Shown piece by piece: positions 1 to 11,600 of a stretch of 64,000 nucleotides of DNA (position 1 is its first letter; each line of letters begins with the position of its first letter). This DNA comes from Terfezia claveryi (taxonomy: Eukaryota; Ascomycota; Pezizomycetes; Pezizales; Pezizaceae). The stretch is from positions 62,001 through 126,000 of the forward strand of contig WHUX01000088.1 of assembly GCA_015179025.1 (NCBI GenBank), read 5' to 3'. The notes below the pieces were generated by a model, which did not search any database, was not told the DNA's origin, and was given only the letters and a program-made list of their open reading frames with translations. The position numbers and the translations under genes are program-made.

Positions 1-1549
1 TTCAATACTATAAATATACTAGTAGTTATACTAGTATAGTTTAGTTAGCACAAGCTACTTATAGAAGTTTTTTTCTAAATAGGTACTCTATAATAGAAAA
101 AAACTTGTTTTGTACTCTCTATATAGTCTCACTATAGATATTTTGTTAGCAACTTAAATCTATACTAAGCTTTAGATTGTAAGATAGTCTCTTTATATTA
201 CTTATATATACTAATAGTATTTTACTAGCGAACCCTTAATTCCAATCAGTACTATACTCTTGAAGTGATTTTAGAAAATCTCTACTAGCTTTTTCTTCTA
301 ATTCATAAGTACTTAACTATACCTAGCTAGCTATCCTAAATTGTAATATGAAAAAAACTTAGTATTTAGCTCTAGTTAAACTATAAGTAGTTATAACTGC
401 TGCAAGTAGACTACATAATTGAATTAGCCTACATATTTTACTATATATTAGGCTACCCAACTCTTTAATATAATAAATTAGTAGTCAAATTATAAATTCG
501 CTTTTTATTATATTTTCTACAGTTTTCTCAGTAGTAGTAATATATTATCATACTTACTACTATTCTTATAAAGGCAGCAACTACAATAGTTCAATTTCTA
601 TTTCCTAAGTAGTAAAGTGGTATTGATAGCAATATTTCTTAAATTTAAATTACTAACTAACAATATTTTATAAATAGTACCAATTAATTAAAAAGAGCTC
701 AAACCTTTAAAATATCTCTATTAAATTGAATATAGCATCAAATAATATATGAAATTAGAGAAAAAAGGCAAATAATACTAATTAAAAAAATATGATAAAC
801 TCTACTGATAAAATTACTAAAGAATAGAGATAGTAGCAATTAACTAAATATTACTAAATTCTTACTATAAATATTCTAGTTATTAAATACTTCTATAAGT
901 GATAGTGGTAATAGAACTAGTAGTAGAGTTCTAAGCCTTACATTAATATTATCATAAATCGATTATTTCTCTAGAATACTAAATATAGTTTAATACTTTG
1001 TAAAAAAATTTATAATATTCTTTTTATTATAGCAGCTAGTTTCTCTCTCATAATAACTTATAGTCTGTATACTATAGTACAAACTTACTAGTTTTGCCTA
1101 TACCTATAGTACTAAGCTTACTAGTCTTACTTGCTTCTATTATACTAAACTTATTAGCTCTACTAAATCTAGTTTTACTAGTCCCTATAAAATCTAAATA
1201 TAACTTTTGCCTATTTAAGCAAGTTAAAACAACTAATATTACCTAGTACAAACTTACTTTACTTGCTTTAGATGTTTATAAACTATAGTTATATAAATTA
1301 GTAATCTCATACTTTAAGTCTTCCAAATAGATAGAAGTAATATAAGCTAAGCTAAAAGTTCTAGCTGATTAGAGTATTTGAGAAGTTATATTAACTCTAC
1401 TAAATTATAATATTATTAAAAGTAAATGAGTATTTAAAATTAAGTAAGATACTATAGATAATATTACCTACTATAAGGTAATGCTAGTAACTTAAGAGTT
1501 TTTTTAATAACTTGGAACAAATTTTAATAAAATATTCTTTTTAGTAGTA
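1..1549. repeat. AT-rich degenerate DNA, probable decayed copia 5' part
   Basis: The stretch is very AT-rich, full of TA steps, and has no long reading frame. It runs without a visible border into recognisable copia reverse transcriptase, so it is probably the decayed upstream part of the same element. The composition suits repeat-induced point mutation, but this is inferred. I see no gene. Confidence 0.5.
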
Positions 1550-2810
1550 TACTTTAATTCTTTTTGCTTACTAATAGTACTATTTATTATCTATTACTAG
1601 CTTTAACTTAACTAACTAGATATTAAAAGTGTATTTCTCTATAGTAACCTCTTATAAGAGATCTATATTATACTTTCTATAGGGTCTAATAAACCAGACA
1701 AATATATAAAGCTTAAGCACTTAATATATAGACTTAAACAATTACCAAGACAGTAGCATAGAAGATTGACTGCCTTCCTTAAACTACTAGGCTATGAACC
1801 TGCATACTTTTTACCCTTGTATCTTAGTTCATACTAACTATTAAATTATCATCACTATTTATATTAATAATATCACTATATTTAGGAAAGCTATAACCTT
1901 TAGACAAGATCTTAGAGAATTACTTAAAAAGGAATTTGTCTTTAGTAATCTTGAGCTTCTGAACTAGTTATTAGACATCTAAATTCAATGGCAACCAGAT
2001 TAGCAATCTGTCACCTTATTACAAAGAGCATATATAGACCAATTACTGGTAAAATTCAGTATGTCATCATGCAACCCAGTCAAGATACCTCTAGACTTTA
2101 AGTAAAGATTGGACAGTTAAGAAGGTTACCTTGATCTTGCTAATACCTTGACTTACTGTCAAATAATTGGCTCACTGATGTATCTTGTAATTGGTACGAG
2201 ACCTAACTTGTCATTTATGGTGTCAGCTCTATCACAATTCTCATCTCAACCTACTAAAGCTCATATGGGTGCAGCAAAACAGGTCTTACGCTACCTTAAT
2301 GGGACGCGTGATCTGAAGCTCACATATACTAGTAATTATCCAGACATCGCTTTGGCTAGTTACTCAGATGCAGATTGGGCAGGGGACCAAGTAACACGCA
2401 AATCTACTACAGGCTACATATTCCAGTTAGCACAGAACACTATCTGCTGGCATGCCATTAAACAACGATGTGTATCTACTTCTACAGTCGAAGCCGAATA
2501 CGTCGCTCTGTCAACAACTGCTAAGCAGCATATCTGGCTCCAGAATGCGCTGAAAGAGCTTAATATAAATATTCCCTCTGCTCTAAGCACGGACAATGAT
2601 GGCACTATCGATCTCACTGACAATCCTCGCATCAGTGATCGAAGTAAGCATATAGGTGTTGCATATCACCATGTCAGAGACTTAGTTGAGACCGGCAAAC
2701 TCACAGTCCTATACATACCGAGTGCAGACAATCTTGCAGATCTATGCACCAAACCTTTCCCATACCCTAGACATCAATTGCTCCGAGACCTAATCCTTGG
2801 AACGACCTGA
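1550..2810 (+). pseudogene. Ty1/copia pol remnant: reverse transcriptase and RNase H
   Basis: Conceptual reading on the plus strand gives copia reverse transcriptase features between about 1550 and 2147: LDIKSVFL, KLKHLIY.LKQLPR and a decayed YxDD region, with several stops. From 2148 the frame is open for 220 codons and shows copia RNase H: YSDADWAG, KSTTGYIF, VSTSTVEAEYVALS, DRSKHI and SADNLADLCTKP. Family knowledge: this domain removes the RNA strand during LTR-retrotransposon replication. The 220-codon frame has no ATG at its start, so it is the tail of pol and not a separate gene. The 5' part is far more decayed than the 3' part. Assignment to Ty1/copia is secure; activity is excluded by the broken reverse transcriptase. 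Confidence 0.9.
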
Positions 2811-2938
2811 TAATACCTCTCGAAAGATGGCTCTCAGTACTCTTTTACCTACTATTCTTTTTGGTCCAATCGGTTTTTTTATAGGTTTTTTAATGAAGCT
2901 GATCTATCAACCGTACTTCTACAGACACGGTGTGTGCT

Positions 2939-2946
2939 GAGGGGGG
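2939..2946 (+). promoter_or_regulatory. Polypurine tract of the copia element
   Basis: GAGGGGGG directly precedes TGTTAAG, the expected arrangement of a polypurine tract next to the 3' LTR in copia elements. It lies 129 bp after the pol stop codon. Confidence 0.65.
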
Positions 2947-3134
2947 TGTTAAGCATATTCACGTGCTCACGTACACTCTCATATGTTACCAGCTCACACC
3001 TCTGTTGACCGACTCACATGTTCTGTTGACCGACTCATATGTCATCACGTTCATGACGTTATGCTAGCTATTTCATGTATATATAGCTGCGATCTTCGCT
3101 CTACTTGACATTCATTACCTTAAGCAATTCAGTC

Positions 3135-3169
<35 letters not shown>

Positions 3170-3238
3170 TTCCAGTGAAGTCTTCTTCAGTGAACCTAGT
3201 GATTCACCGCTGCCTCACCTCCAATACGTACTGCCGAC
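2947..3238 (+). repeat. Candidate 3' LTR of the copia element
   Basis: It begins TGTTAAGC just after the purine tract. Inside are short direct repeats of GTTGACCGACTCA, a TATATATAG box near 3077 and a (TC)n tract. The right end is not fixed by a second LTR copy in the window; ...GCCGACA near 3238 is one possible CA end. Confidence 0.5.
3138..3167. repeat. (TC)15 microsatellite
   Basis: A pure TC dinucleotide run inside the candidate copia LTR, downstream of its TATA-like box. Confidence 0.95.
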
Positions 3239-3239
3239 A

Positions 3240-4716
3240 GACTTCCAACGAAGACCAACCCTGTATATGACAGAGTGGTTGCTGATGATGGTGGGACTGC
3301 GTTTGTTCCTTCGGTGCCCACAGATGACTTCCCCGCGAGCCCCAAACCATGGAAAAGCGGCGCCCGCTTCCACCAGCCGGATTTGGTTTCCGCGGTGTCC
3401 CTCGCCTCCTCCGGCATCTTGCCCCTTGCGCTGTTTAACCAAAGTAGCCCCTGGCGGTATTCTTCTCTATGCTTTTTATTTTATTTCATTCTATTTTTGT
3501 TTTCAAATATAGTAGAAAAGTAAGAAGACTCGGTCCCTGACTAACCTAACCAGCTTAGCTAGATGTCGTCTCTCTTTTTCTTGAGATCTCCTTGTTTTTA
3601 TTTGTATCTTTATCATTATCTAGTTTCTTTTTTAATTTTTATGGCATTCTGTTTGGTTTGTTGCCTGCCATTACTCTTTCATTTTTGGGTTTTTTGCCTT
3701 CTGCTTTGTTTTCGCATTTATTTGGTTTGTGTCTTAGTCCTTCCTTGTGCCCCTGATGGGAACCGATATATATGTAGGTGCATGCAAGAGAGGATGTACA
3801 TTCCTTTTCTGCCGAGAGGCCACTCTGTCGACAATATTAGTCAGGTTGAACCTAAGAATTTTCGATCATCCACAAACCTGATCATCTTCTTCCATTCTCA
3901 CCATTCTACCATACACGTACTAAGCAGACCCTTTCTGCCATATAATTTCCTAGACTGGCCTGGACTATTCGGGCCTGCTTAATTTCAGCAAACGATTATT
4001 GTCTCCAAGTATATTTTCGACTGCTCATCAATCTTCTGCATTGGCATTTCGACTGGTCATCTATCCTTTGCATTGGCATTGTCCCTTGCCCCAAAGTCAG
4101 GCGTTCCCCACTTGAGTGAAAGTATACTATTGCTCAAGCATTCGCCCGTTGAGTAAGATAAGCTACCCCTTGGGCCTTGCGGGTCATGAAGTTGTGCGAG
4201 ATCTCGAGGAGTACTTCTCACTAATCGTGGTTGCGCTGGAGGAACAGCGGCAGTCAAACCTCTCATATTGGTTCTGCCTGCACTATTTTTTGGCGATACT
4301 AGATAAACCCAGAACATCTGCGCCAGAGGCCACTAGTCTTGTTGGCACAATACCCTCGTTGAAGTCCAGAATTCACCCTTTAGGTAATTTGAGGTCTGGT
4401 CTCTCGCTTCAGCACTGAAGGTGCACAAAGGTCTGAATCGGAGTAATAGTTCCAGAAAAATAAATGAATAAATTTTGAAGGCATAGTCTGCTTCGTCCGC
4501 TCGTATCGTGGGAAAGTTATTTAAAACGTTTATGAGAGGTGTCTCAGACAAGTAGTATCTCTTGAGTATCGAAATGAGAACATAATCTGTAACATTGGCA
4601 TTGACATTGCGTTGGGCTTGTCAGGTTTCTGTTTATGAGTATGTGTGTAGCAGAGCAGGGACGAGAGGGAAGAAGGGTGGATAGGGCCTCCAATAGTTTT
4701 AGGAGCTGAAACCTAA
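3240..4716. other. No gene recognised; one 32-bp tandem pair
   Basis: Open frames here are short and show no family features. Two adjacent 32-bp imperfect copies lie at 4018-4049 and 4050-4081 (both contain TGCATTGGCATT). A copy of the short-element end, TAGTCTTGTTGGCACAA with one mismatch, lies at 4334-4350. Confidence 0.6.
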
Positions 4717-4750
4717 CATGTTAGTGTGCCAACCAGACTACATGTTAGTG
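4717..4750. repeat. Short-element end flanked by a 10-bp direct repeat
   Basis: TGCCAACCAGACTA (4727-4740) is the reverse complement of the TAGTCTGGTTGGCA end found across the window. It is flanked on both sides by the exact 10-mer CATGTTAGTG (4717-4726 and 4741-4750), as after an insertion with target duplication or a slippage event. Confidence 0.7.
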
Positions 4751-5249
4751 GGGCAACAACTAGCGTGTTTGTGACTGTGTTTTGTCCTGGTACTGGTGAT
4801 GGGACATGGCATGGCTGCACGTGCGGGCAAGCAGTTGAGGCTGGTCATACTGGCCCGCATAAGAGTACTGAGTTTTTCCCTTACCAAAAAAGAGCAGTTA
4901 TGAGGAATCGACTAATCTACGTAGTCTCGTGCTACTATTGGGTAGTCTGGTTGTCTATTTGGTTGGCACATGGGTTTCCTACATTACTATTCACCACGGG
5001 GAGGGTCTTCAAGGCCTAGCACACAAAAAAACCCACCAAATGAGAAAACTAGTATTGGACTCAAGGACATCAAGAATTCCATTCGGTGAAAGTTCCCAAT
5101 GATTACCAGACTGGGTACGTTTGCCTCTGCCTCGCAATTTTCATCAATCTTTTTTACATACGATGGTCTGTTGTCACAATCAGGGCAGAGATGAATCGAC
5201 CGTTGTGGAAGATTGGCTCGATTTTGTGCTGTCCAGTCTAAATCGCAGG

Positions 5250-5620
5250 CGAATTTTTTTTTTAATTTTTTTTTTTAATTTTCTTTTTAACACTCAATAC
5301 CCATATGCGGTCCCAACCAGGGACCAAATGAGCCACCCGGTTTATTTCAGGACGAGAATAAATACAAATAAATACACAAACGAGGGCAAAAAAAACTCGT
5401 GAGGCAAAATGGAAGAGAAGAACTAATACCGAGGCAGTAAAGGGACTGGTGACTAAACAAACAGAAAATTAAACTAGTTCACCACGGATGGCCGAAAGAC
5501 TCCTCCGTGATCTCGAAGATCTCTTCCCCCTCCTTTCTCCACACCAGCTTATCCAACTCAGCCCATGTACTACTATGGCCCTGCTTACCTTGATCTTCGC
5601 GGAAGATCGAGACAGAAAAA
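5250..5620 (-). mobile_element. LINE-A 3' end fragment, 5'-truncated
   Basis: A T-rich tract at about 5252-5290 is followed by the reverse complement of the LINE-A 3' UTR (CCCATATGCGGTCCC, GGGACCAAATGAGCCACCCGG). At about 5480-5560 the minus strand encodes the C-terminal tail of LINE-A ORF2 (WRKEGEEIFEITEESFG, compare WRKEGEEMYEATEAFFG in the copy at 50 kb). The copy is diverged and has lost its reading frame. Confidence 0.75.
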
Positions 5621-5985
5621 CAAAGTCCAATGAGCCAGACCCAGTCACTCACATCACAACCTGAAATATTACATCCCGTGCAGAAGCCCGGTACTTATTC
5701 ACGCTTCCTCTCAAGGCAACCACATTCCCAAGGAGAACAACCATTAGAAATTGAACCTCGACTGGCGAAGACAAAGAGGGAATATTTTGCTGGTGGAGAT
5801 GTGCAGCGATGGACGGAAATATCCTGGGGCAGCTGAACAGCCTATTGAAATATTCCGCCAACCAGACTCAGGCTCAACGTTTAGATGTTAGTAGCAAGTA
5901 CATAAGTCTGGTTGCGCGCCACTGCGGCTGATGCGAACCAGATGGCGTGCATGCTAAGCGTATCAAATACTCTTAAATATGTCGC

Positions 5986-6230
5986 TTTTTTTTTTTTTTT
6001 TTTTTTTTTCATACATGTTACTCCTATGCGGCCCCATCAAGGGGGCCATGAGGAGCCCCCCAAAAAACCCGGGTGGATTCAGAGTGAGTAGGGCAAGTTA
6101 ATCTGCCCAACCCGTGCGCACTAAATACAAATGACGCTTGATACAAGTGCAGAGAGGAGACCCCATGCTGTCATTAGCGGACGAGCCGATGACCCGAAGA
6201 CCTGACTGGGCCTCCCATCCTGAGCTGATC
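5986..6230 (-). mobile_element. LINE-A 3' UTR copy
   Basis: A run of T at 5986-6009 (poly-A of a minus-strand element) leads into ACTCCTATGCGGCCCC, GGGGCCATGAGGAG, CCCGGGTGGATTC and, near 6165, ATGCTGTCATTAGC, all shared with the LINE-A tails at 22.7, 32.3, 49.7 and 61.7 kb. Only the 3' UTR is present. I could not fix a target duplication. Confidence 0.8.
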
Positions 6231-6659
6231 TGATGAGGGACTAGTGAAGAAGAAATGAACTGAAACTAGAATGAGAAACTCGCTAAGAAGAAATATGGTG
6301 CTGTAACTTCTGCCAAGACAGGGTTTTCTTTGACTCATAGATCTTTTGATGATTTGTTTTTGTAAAAGGAAGAGCTTCAATATACACTGTCTAACAAACC
6401 ATAGCAATATATAAATAGATCCAGAGGTGTAGGTGAACTTCACATGCGGACACCTGAGGCTAATTGCGCGTATTCAGGGTAACTCGTGCTTACTTGACTT
6501 GGCAGCGAACTAACGTGTAATTGAGGGCCATCATCATTCGTATCATGGCCCTTTACATAACTACTTCAAGTACCCACGGGTGATCGACAACAGAGAGATG
6601 CCCGGAATGCAACTAGATACCCAGAATTCAAGAAGAAATTCTTCCTCATAACAGATACT

Positions 6660-6735
6660 GGCACCGACATCAATACCAACTCAAATACCAATACCAACAC
6701 AAACACAAATACCAACTATCAATCCCTCTCAAAGC
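6660..6735. repeat. Degenerate ACCAA(T/C) tandem leader
   Basis: AATACCAACTCAAATACCAA-like units repeat imperfectly just before the ATG at 6743. The tract is A/C-rich and resembles an ascomycete 5' leader. Confidence 0.6.
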
Positions 6736-6742
6736 ACCCCCA

Positions 6743-7888
6743 ATGGATACTACTGCATCAAATGCTTATTCAATATCACACGCTGTGAAGTCATTTAAGA
6801 AGGTACCCTTTTCCATATCAATGGAAGAGTACTGGACGGAAATATTAGGGTTAGTATGTAACGATGCCACAGAAAACAAACACGCATCTGGGCAAACCCA
6901 AGTAATCCGAGGCCTTGGGTGGCTCGCCGGAGGTCTTACAGATTTGGGCCACATCAAAGAAGGGGCCTTACCATCCTTTCAGACATTTGCAAATGAAGGC
7001 CTCCTACCACTTCCAATCTCTGCAGCCACTCAAACCGGTACACGGCAGCTCAGGAGAGGGCTGGGTCCTGGTGATAAGAAGACAGAAGTCAAGAAAGATA
7101 CCGTTGCATCATCAGCAGGCAAGAAAGGCGAATCCAAGAATCCTGCAGCATCAGGCAAAAAAGGTGAATCCAAGAATCCTGCAGCATCAGGCAAAAAAGG
7201 TGAATCCAAGACCCAAGCATCATCCGGCGATACCGGTAAAGGCAAACGCAAGAAGAGTGTATCATTAGGTGATGAAAACAAGGATAAGAAGGAAAGGGGA
7301 AAGGACAGGAAGGGAAAGGGCAAGGCCAAAGACGAGGAATCAGGATCCGAAGGCCAGGTCAAAAAACAGGGGGGGACAGGAAAACCAAAAAAGACTGTGG
7401 GCGAGGGCAAAAAGCCAGCCAAGGCCGCCGGAGAAAGAGAGCCAAGCCCGCCCCTACCCCCCAGGCCACTCGTTGGCTTAGAGGGAACGGCAATAGTCAT
7501 TCATGGTGTTCCCACCTACCGGCGACTCAGCGATCTGATTATCAAGCTGTTATTAGTACCAAAAGGTACGGAGGTAATGTCGTTGCGTTGGCTTCTGCCT
7601 GGCCCGCAAAGGGCTGGTAAAAAGGCCAGTTCACTGGTGCTCTATCTTAACACAGAGGAGGTACCCGAGGATCTGGTGGTACGGCTGGGGAAGAACAAGA
7701 TGCGGATAAGCCTGTACGAGTGTGATCGTGGCAAGCAAGAGGATGATGAGCAGGAAGTTGAGCAGGAAGTTGAGCAGGATGTTGATTCTCGTGGCCAATT
7801 ATTGCAAAGAAAATTACCATACCAGAGTAGTCCGGTTGGCACGACCCCACCTATGGAGACACCCGAGTCTGAAGATAGTTGCTTTTAG
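6743..7888 (+). CDS. Intact LINE ORF1 (gag)-like protein, possibly domesticated
   Basis: A 381-residue uninterrupted frame starts at an ATG in a CACCCCCAATGG context. Residues 1-100 are unique. Residues about 120-240 are very lysine-rich and hold a 12-residue unit (GKKGESKNPAAS) three times, seen as near-identical 36-bp repeats at about 7117-7220. Residues about 246-332 look like the RRM-type domain of Tad1-clade LINE ORF1 proteins: AIVIHGVPTYRRL, then RWLLPGPQRAGKKASSLVLYL and a basic end. In LINEs this protein binds element RNA. The last 40 residues are acidic with QEVEQEVEQ repeats. No ORF2, poly-A or LINE-A/B/C tail follows. It may be a stranded ORF1 of another LINE or a captured gene. 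The ORF1 assignment rests on motif resemblance only. Confidence 0.65.
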   Translation: MDTTASNAYSISHAVKSFKKVPFSISMEEYWTEILGLVCNDATENKHASGQTQVIRGLGWLAGGLTDLGHIKEGALPSFQTFANEGLLPLPISAATQTGTRQLRRGLGPGDKKTEVKKDTVASSAGKKGESKNPAASGKKGESKNPAASGKKGESKTQASSGDTGKGKRKKSVSLGDENKDKKERGKDRKGKGKAKDEESGSEGQVKKQGGTGKPKKTVGEGKKPAKAAGEREPSPPLPPRPLVGLEGTAIVIHGVPTYRRLSDLIIKLLLVPKGTEVMSLRWLLPGPQRAGKKASSLVLYLNTEEVPEDLVVRLGKNKMRISLYECDRGKQEDDEQEVEQEVEQDVDSRGQLLQRKLPYQSSPVGTTPPMETPESEDSCF

Positions 7889-8619
7889 TTCTAGTCCACT
7901 TTCCTAACTATAAATCGTTATATCAGTTCTTTCTTTGGCTTCCATTCCGACTCTCTTATTCCTACATTGCGTCCCTCGGGAGGATCGTGTCAACCAGACT
8001 ACTTGGGCCCGTTATCTATACCTAGCTCGCCCCGTCTCTCTATTTCTCTAATAATCAATCAAGTCTTCAAAACTGCATCGCTCGTATAATATGTACTCGG
8101 CTGTACACTGTCCACTGTCCTCAAAACCACCCGCTCTGTAGACTCTGTACTCTTTACCTGTCGTATATCCTGCTAAGCGGACACTGCTCCCAACGTACTG
8201 GCATAGAAGTCCTGTGCTGCCTCATAGCACCATTCCGCTGCCTAACCAGTAAGTATTCTCATGCGACAAAAACGTCAGTACAGGTGCGCGTCCTGAACTA
8301 CAGTACGCAACATCAGCTCTTGAAATAGACAAAAGATGGAATATGTTTCGTATACCTATTTGTCGCGGGTAGAGAGGGTGGACGCCTTGGAATTAATTTG
8401 AATCTATGTATTTCCTGGCCCACACCAGTGTAGTCGGCGGCTGGATTGTCCAGTCAGCAGGTCACGTTGCCCATGTTTGTTGTTATAAGTCGCAAGTTTG
8501 ATCCACCGTCTCTCCGCACCCACCTCCTAGTATAACCCACAGTGGCCAATTGGTTAACGCCAAACATCGACAACTCCTGTTATCAGCCCGCTTGAACTGT
8601 CATCACTCTCCACGTTGGA
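7889..8619. other. Intergenic region between two same-strand genes
   Basis: No frame of note. It holds the 3' flank of the ORF1-like gene and the presumed promoter and leader of the next gene. A TCAACCAGACTA short-element end lies at 7990-8001. AGTAAGTATTCTC near 8249 could be the donor of a 5' UTR intron, but I cannot fix an acceptor. Confidence 0.5.
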
Positions 8620-11600
8620 ATGGATCCCAGACCCCCCTTGGACCGGGATCAAACTCCCTCCCCTGGTTCCTTCAGTCATCTACCCCTACTATCCTCCTCT
8701 CTCAAGGTAGCGACTGTAGCAAATGGGAGTAATGTCAATGAAAGTAGCGCCACTCCCAGGCCCCTGGTGGTCGGCAATCCAACATTACAAACTCCTTCAG
8801 TCTCACTCCCAGCGGAGACGTCTGTTTCAAGCTCCCATAGACTCACTCATTCAGTGGCAGTAGCCATGCTAGAAGGCCGACCCCACCCAACCAACGGTAG
8901 AAGGATGTCTATATCTGACCCACCGGCACTCCGTTCCCTTCCTATCAGGAATAGACTCCGCCGGAATACCTGTGTGGGACCAGCACCTCTCCCAGAGCAA
9001 CAGCTGTCAGGAGAAGCTGCAGACGTCAGTCCGGGAAGCCTCCTCAATACACACAACCACCGTCTTGCCTACTCGCAGCTTCGCTACCAAGCCGGGACTC
9101 AGACACAGCCAGAGGCGAGACCAGTATCGAGGCCATTGTCCCCAGCAACAGCAACCCCATTGAATGAGCACACGGCGAACCAGTTGCAAGCAAGGAGGAT
9201 CTATAGTGGAGCAGGTATCCCTGGGGCGGGGTTATTCTCTTCCCATAGTAGGAGTACTTCTCTCAGCACGCATCTGGAAGGTCCTGAAGGGGGCTTGCCC
9301 GCTCCACCAAACTCAAGGAGGTCCTCAATAGTTAGACCAACAGGTGGCAGCACCCGTAATACGACTTTGCCTGATGAATGCATCCTGGGTACTTCCCGCC
9401 CTCCTGCACGCATGCGTTCGTCATCTGCTTGGTATATCCCTCAGAACCTCGAACGACTCAATAACAATCCTAATCAACACAAACGCCGAGTCTCATTCGC
9501 AACTGTTGACGAAACTATCCAAAATCAACGACCACTTTCTTTAGCAACTGATAACCATCCTGTCCAAAATCAACGACGAGTTTCTTTCGCAACCATCGAC
9601 ATTGATATTCCTAACAACGCCCCTCCTCCAATTCCCCCAGAGCCATCGTTCGATATCGGTGCCCGCAAGTCGTCAGAGTCAGTTGCTAGCGATGCAGAGA
9701 GAATGCGAAGGAGAAGTAGCGTTATGTCAGCATCTCTGTTGGCAATTCAGCTCGATCCTGCGAGGCAGCTTACCACGATGGGGCGGGGAAGCAGACCCAC
9801 CCCTGTGAGTATGGTCGGGTATGACGGCGAAGGTTACGAAGCCGAGGCGGAGAATAAAGCTCCTCTATTGTCAGTGAGAAAATCTAGAAGGAGATCTTCG
9901 GGTGCTATTCCTAGTCCTGATAATAGGGAAGCTGGTAAGGATGGGGCTTCTCCGAATATGCATAGTTTGGGGCTCAGAGTTCGTAGCCGGAACATCTCCG
10001 GAGCTCAGCCTAATGTGCCTGCTGCAACTGGTCATCTCCCTGAGGCGGTTAAATGGCGCCCTGTGTTTGTTTCTGGCTGTCGGGAAATGACAACCGGCGC
10101 CAACGGCAACAGTATCTCGAAAGTCAGTCCAAATAATCCAGTTTTGGCAGCGGCAACTCAAAATATCCACTTCCAGGATGAAGGTAGTTCTACTCAATTA
10201 TTCCCAATCGATGAGATTGACTCCGGCGGACTGACTCCCTCGACTGCGATTGCCACGGCAACAGCTATTTTACCATCTACCACTACAACGAGAAGTGCAT
10301 CCACTAGCTCCTTCAGCACACCGATCCCGGAGGTATTGACTTTTAAAAATTTCACTCCTGGTCATTTTCCCGAAAATATCGATGGGATCACGAGCTGTGG
10401 GTCGCAAGGCTCTTCTCCAGCGCGGACAATTATTCGAAGGAATTCCTGGACGAGAGATCCGTATGATCAGGATGGGGATCATGCCTCCTCTCCAGTGGAA
10501 AAAATTCTGGGCCAAGGTGGAGATGGCTGTAGTGCTGCCTATGTCCCTGCCGAGAATGAGGAGCAAGGCGAGCACGACAATAGTAGTTCTGCGGGTACGA
10601 TTTCCAAAACCACGACACGCAATAAAGGAAAATCACGAGCCATCGACTTCGGCAGCGTGGATGAGGAGCATGCATATATAACCGGAGTGGCAACTTCAAG
10701 GAACCGAATGGTCTCCGCCTCCTCTACCAGCACAGTGATTAGAGTCGACCATAGTTTCACGGACAATTCTATCAAAACTCACAAGCCCCGGCCTAAGAAA
10801 CTGAAGGGCGAACAAGGTACGGCGGCGATTTCACGTGCTCCTCCAGGCAATACTACATTCAACTTTCCCAGCAACGACAGAGTTTCTCAACTACCAGTGT
10901 CCTTCTCCCCTCAATCGAATACGCAAGGACTGGACCTTAACGCTCTCAACCTATACGAACGTGAACATCTTCTATATCATCCTAAAGTTAGGGAATTAAC
11001 CCAATTCACGACTCAATTACCAACTTTAGATCAAATTCGGGAAAATGAGACCTTTGACGGCCTCAATGCCGATATTGGTAGAGATAACCCGGACGAAGAG
11101 GTGGGGTTTTTCAAAACAACTGTGCAAGTCATTGGGGTGTATTTTTGCTATTGCTTTATGACCCGCAAAAAGAAAAGGGTGAAGAAGAGTTATTCTGGTG
11201 GGAGAATTCCGCCCTTGTTGGAGGAAAGAAGTGAATACTCCAGTGGGGAGGAGCGAGTCAGCAATGGTGAGAGGAGGGCCAAGATGAGGACTTACGGCAC
11301 TCTGATCGAGAGAAATTTTTCCGGCCTTGCTCCAGCACGATCCTCAATTGACCCATTGATTCCTATAGATACCTATGGCCATAAACCAAACCATTTTACA
11401 GGAATTCCCAGCGGCAGCAGTCTGGAAGGAGAAATTAAACCCGCAGATAATGAGGATGTGCCATCTAGATGGGTCTATCATCCAGCATATGAAGTCGACA
11501 CGGAAGACGCAGGGGATTACGCATATCTCAGTGAGGGGAGTGCCCCAGATGCAACTAGTGTCTGGCGAGGGCATGTGAGGTAATCTTTTCTTCGCCCCAC

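Noticed and set aside
3105..3512. 135-codon frame starting in the TC microsatellite
   Set aside because: Starts at TTG, driven by the repeat, with no protein features.
4726..5019. 97-codon frame with HGCTCGQAVEAGH
   Set aside because: No ATG start, begins inside the short-element repeat, and has no family match that I can support.
7030..7500. 156-codon minus-strand frame with repeated SPFLPDAAGFLD
   Set aside because: Antisense of the Lys-rich repeat in the ORF1-like gene.
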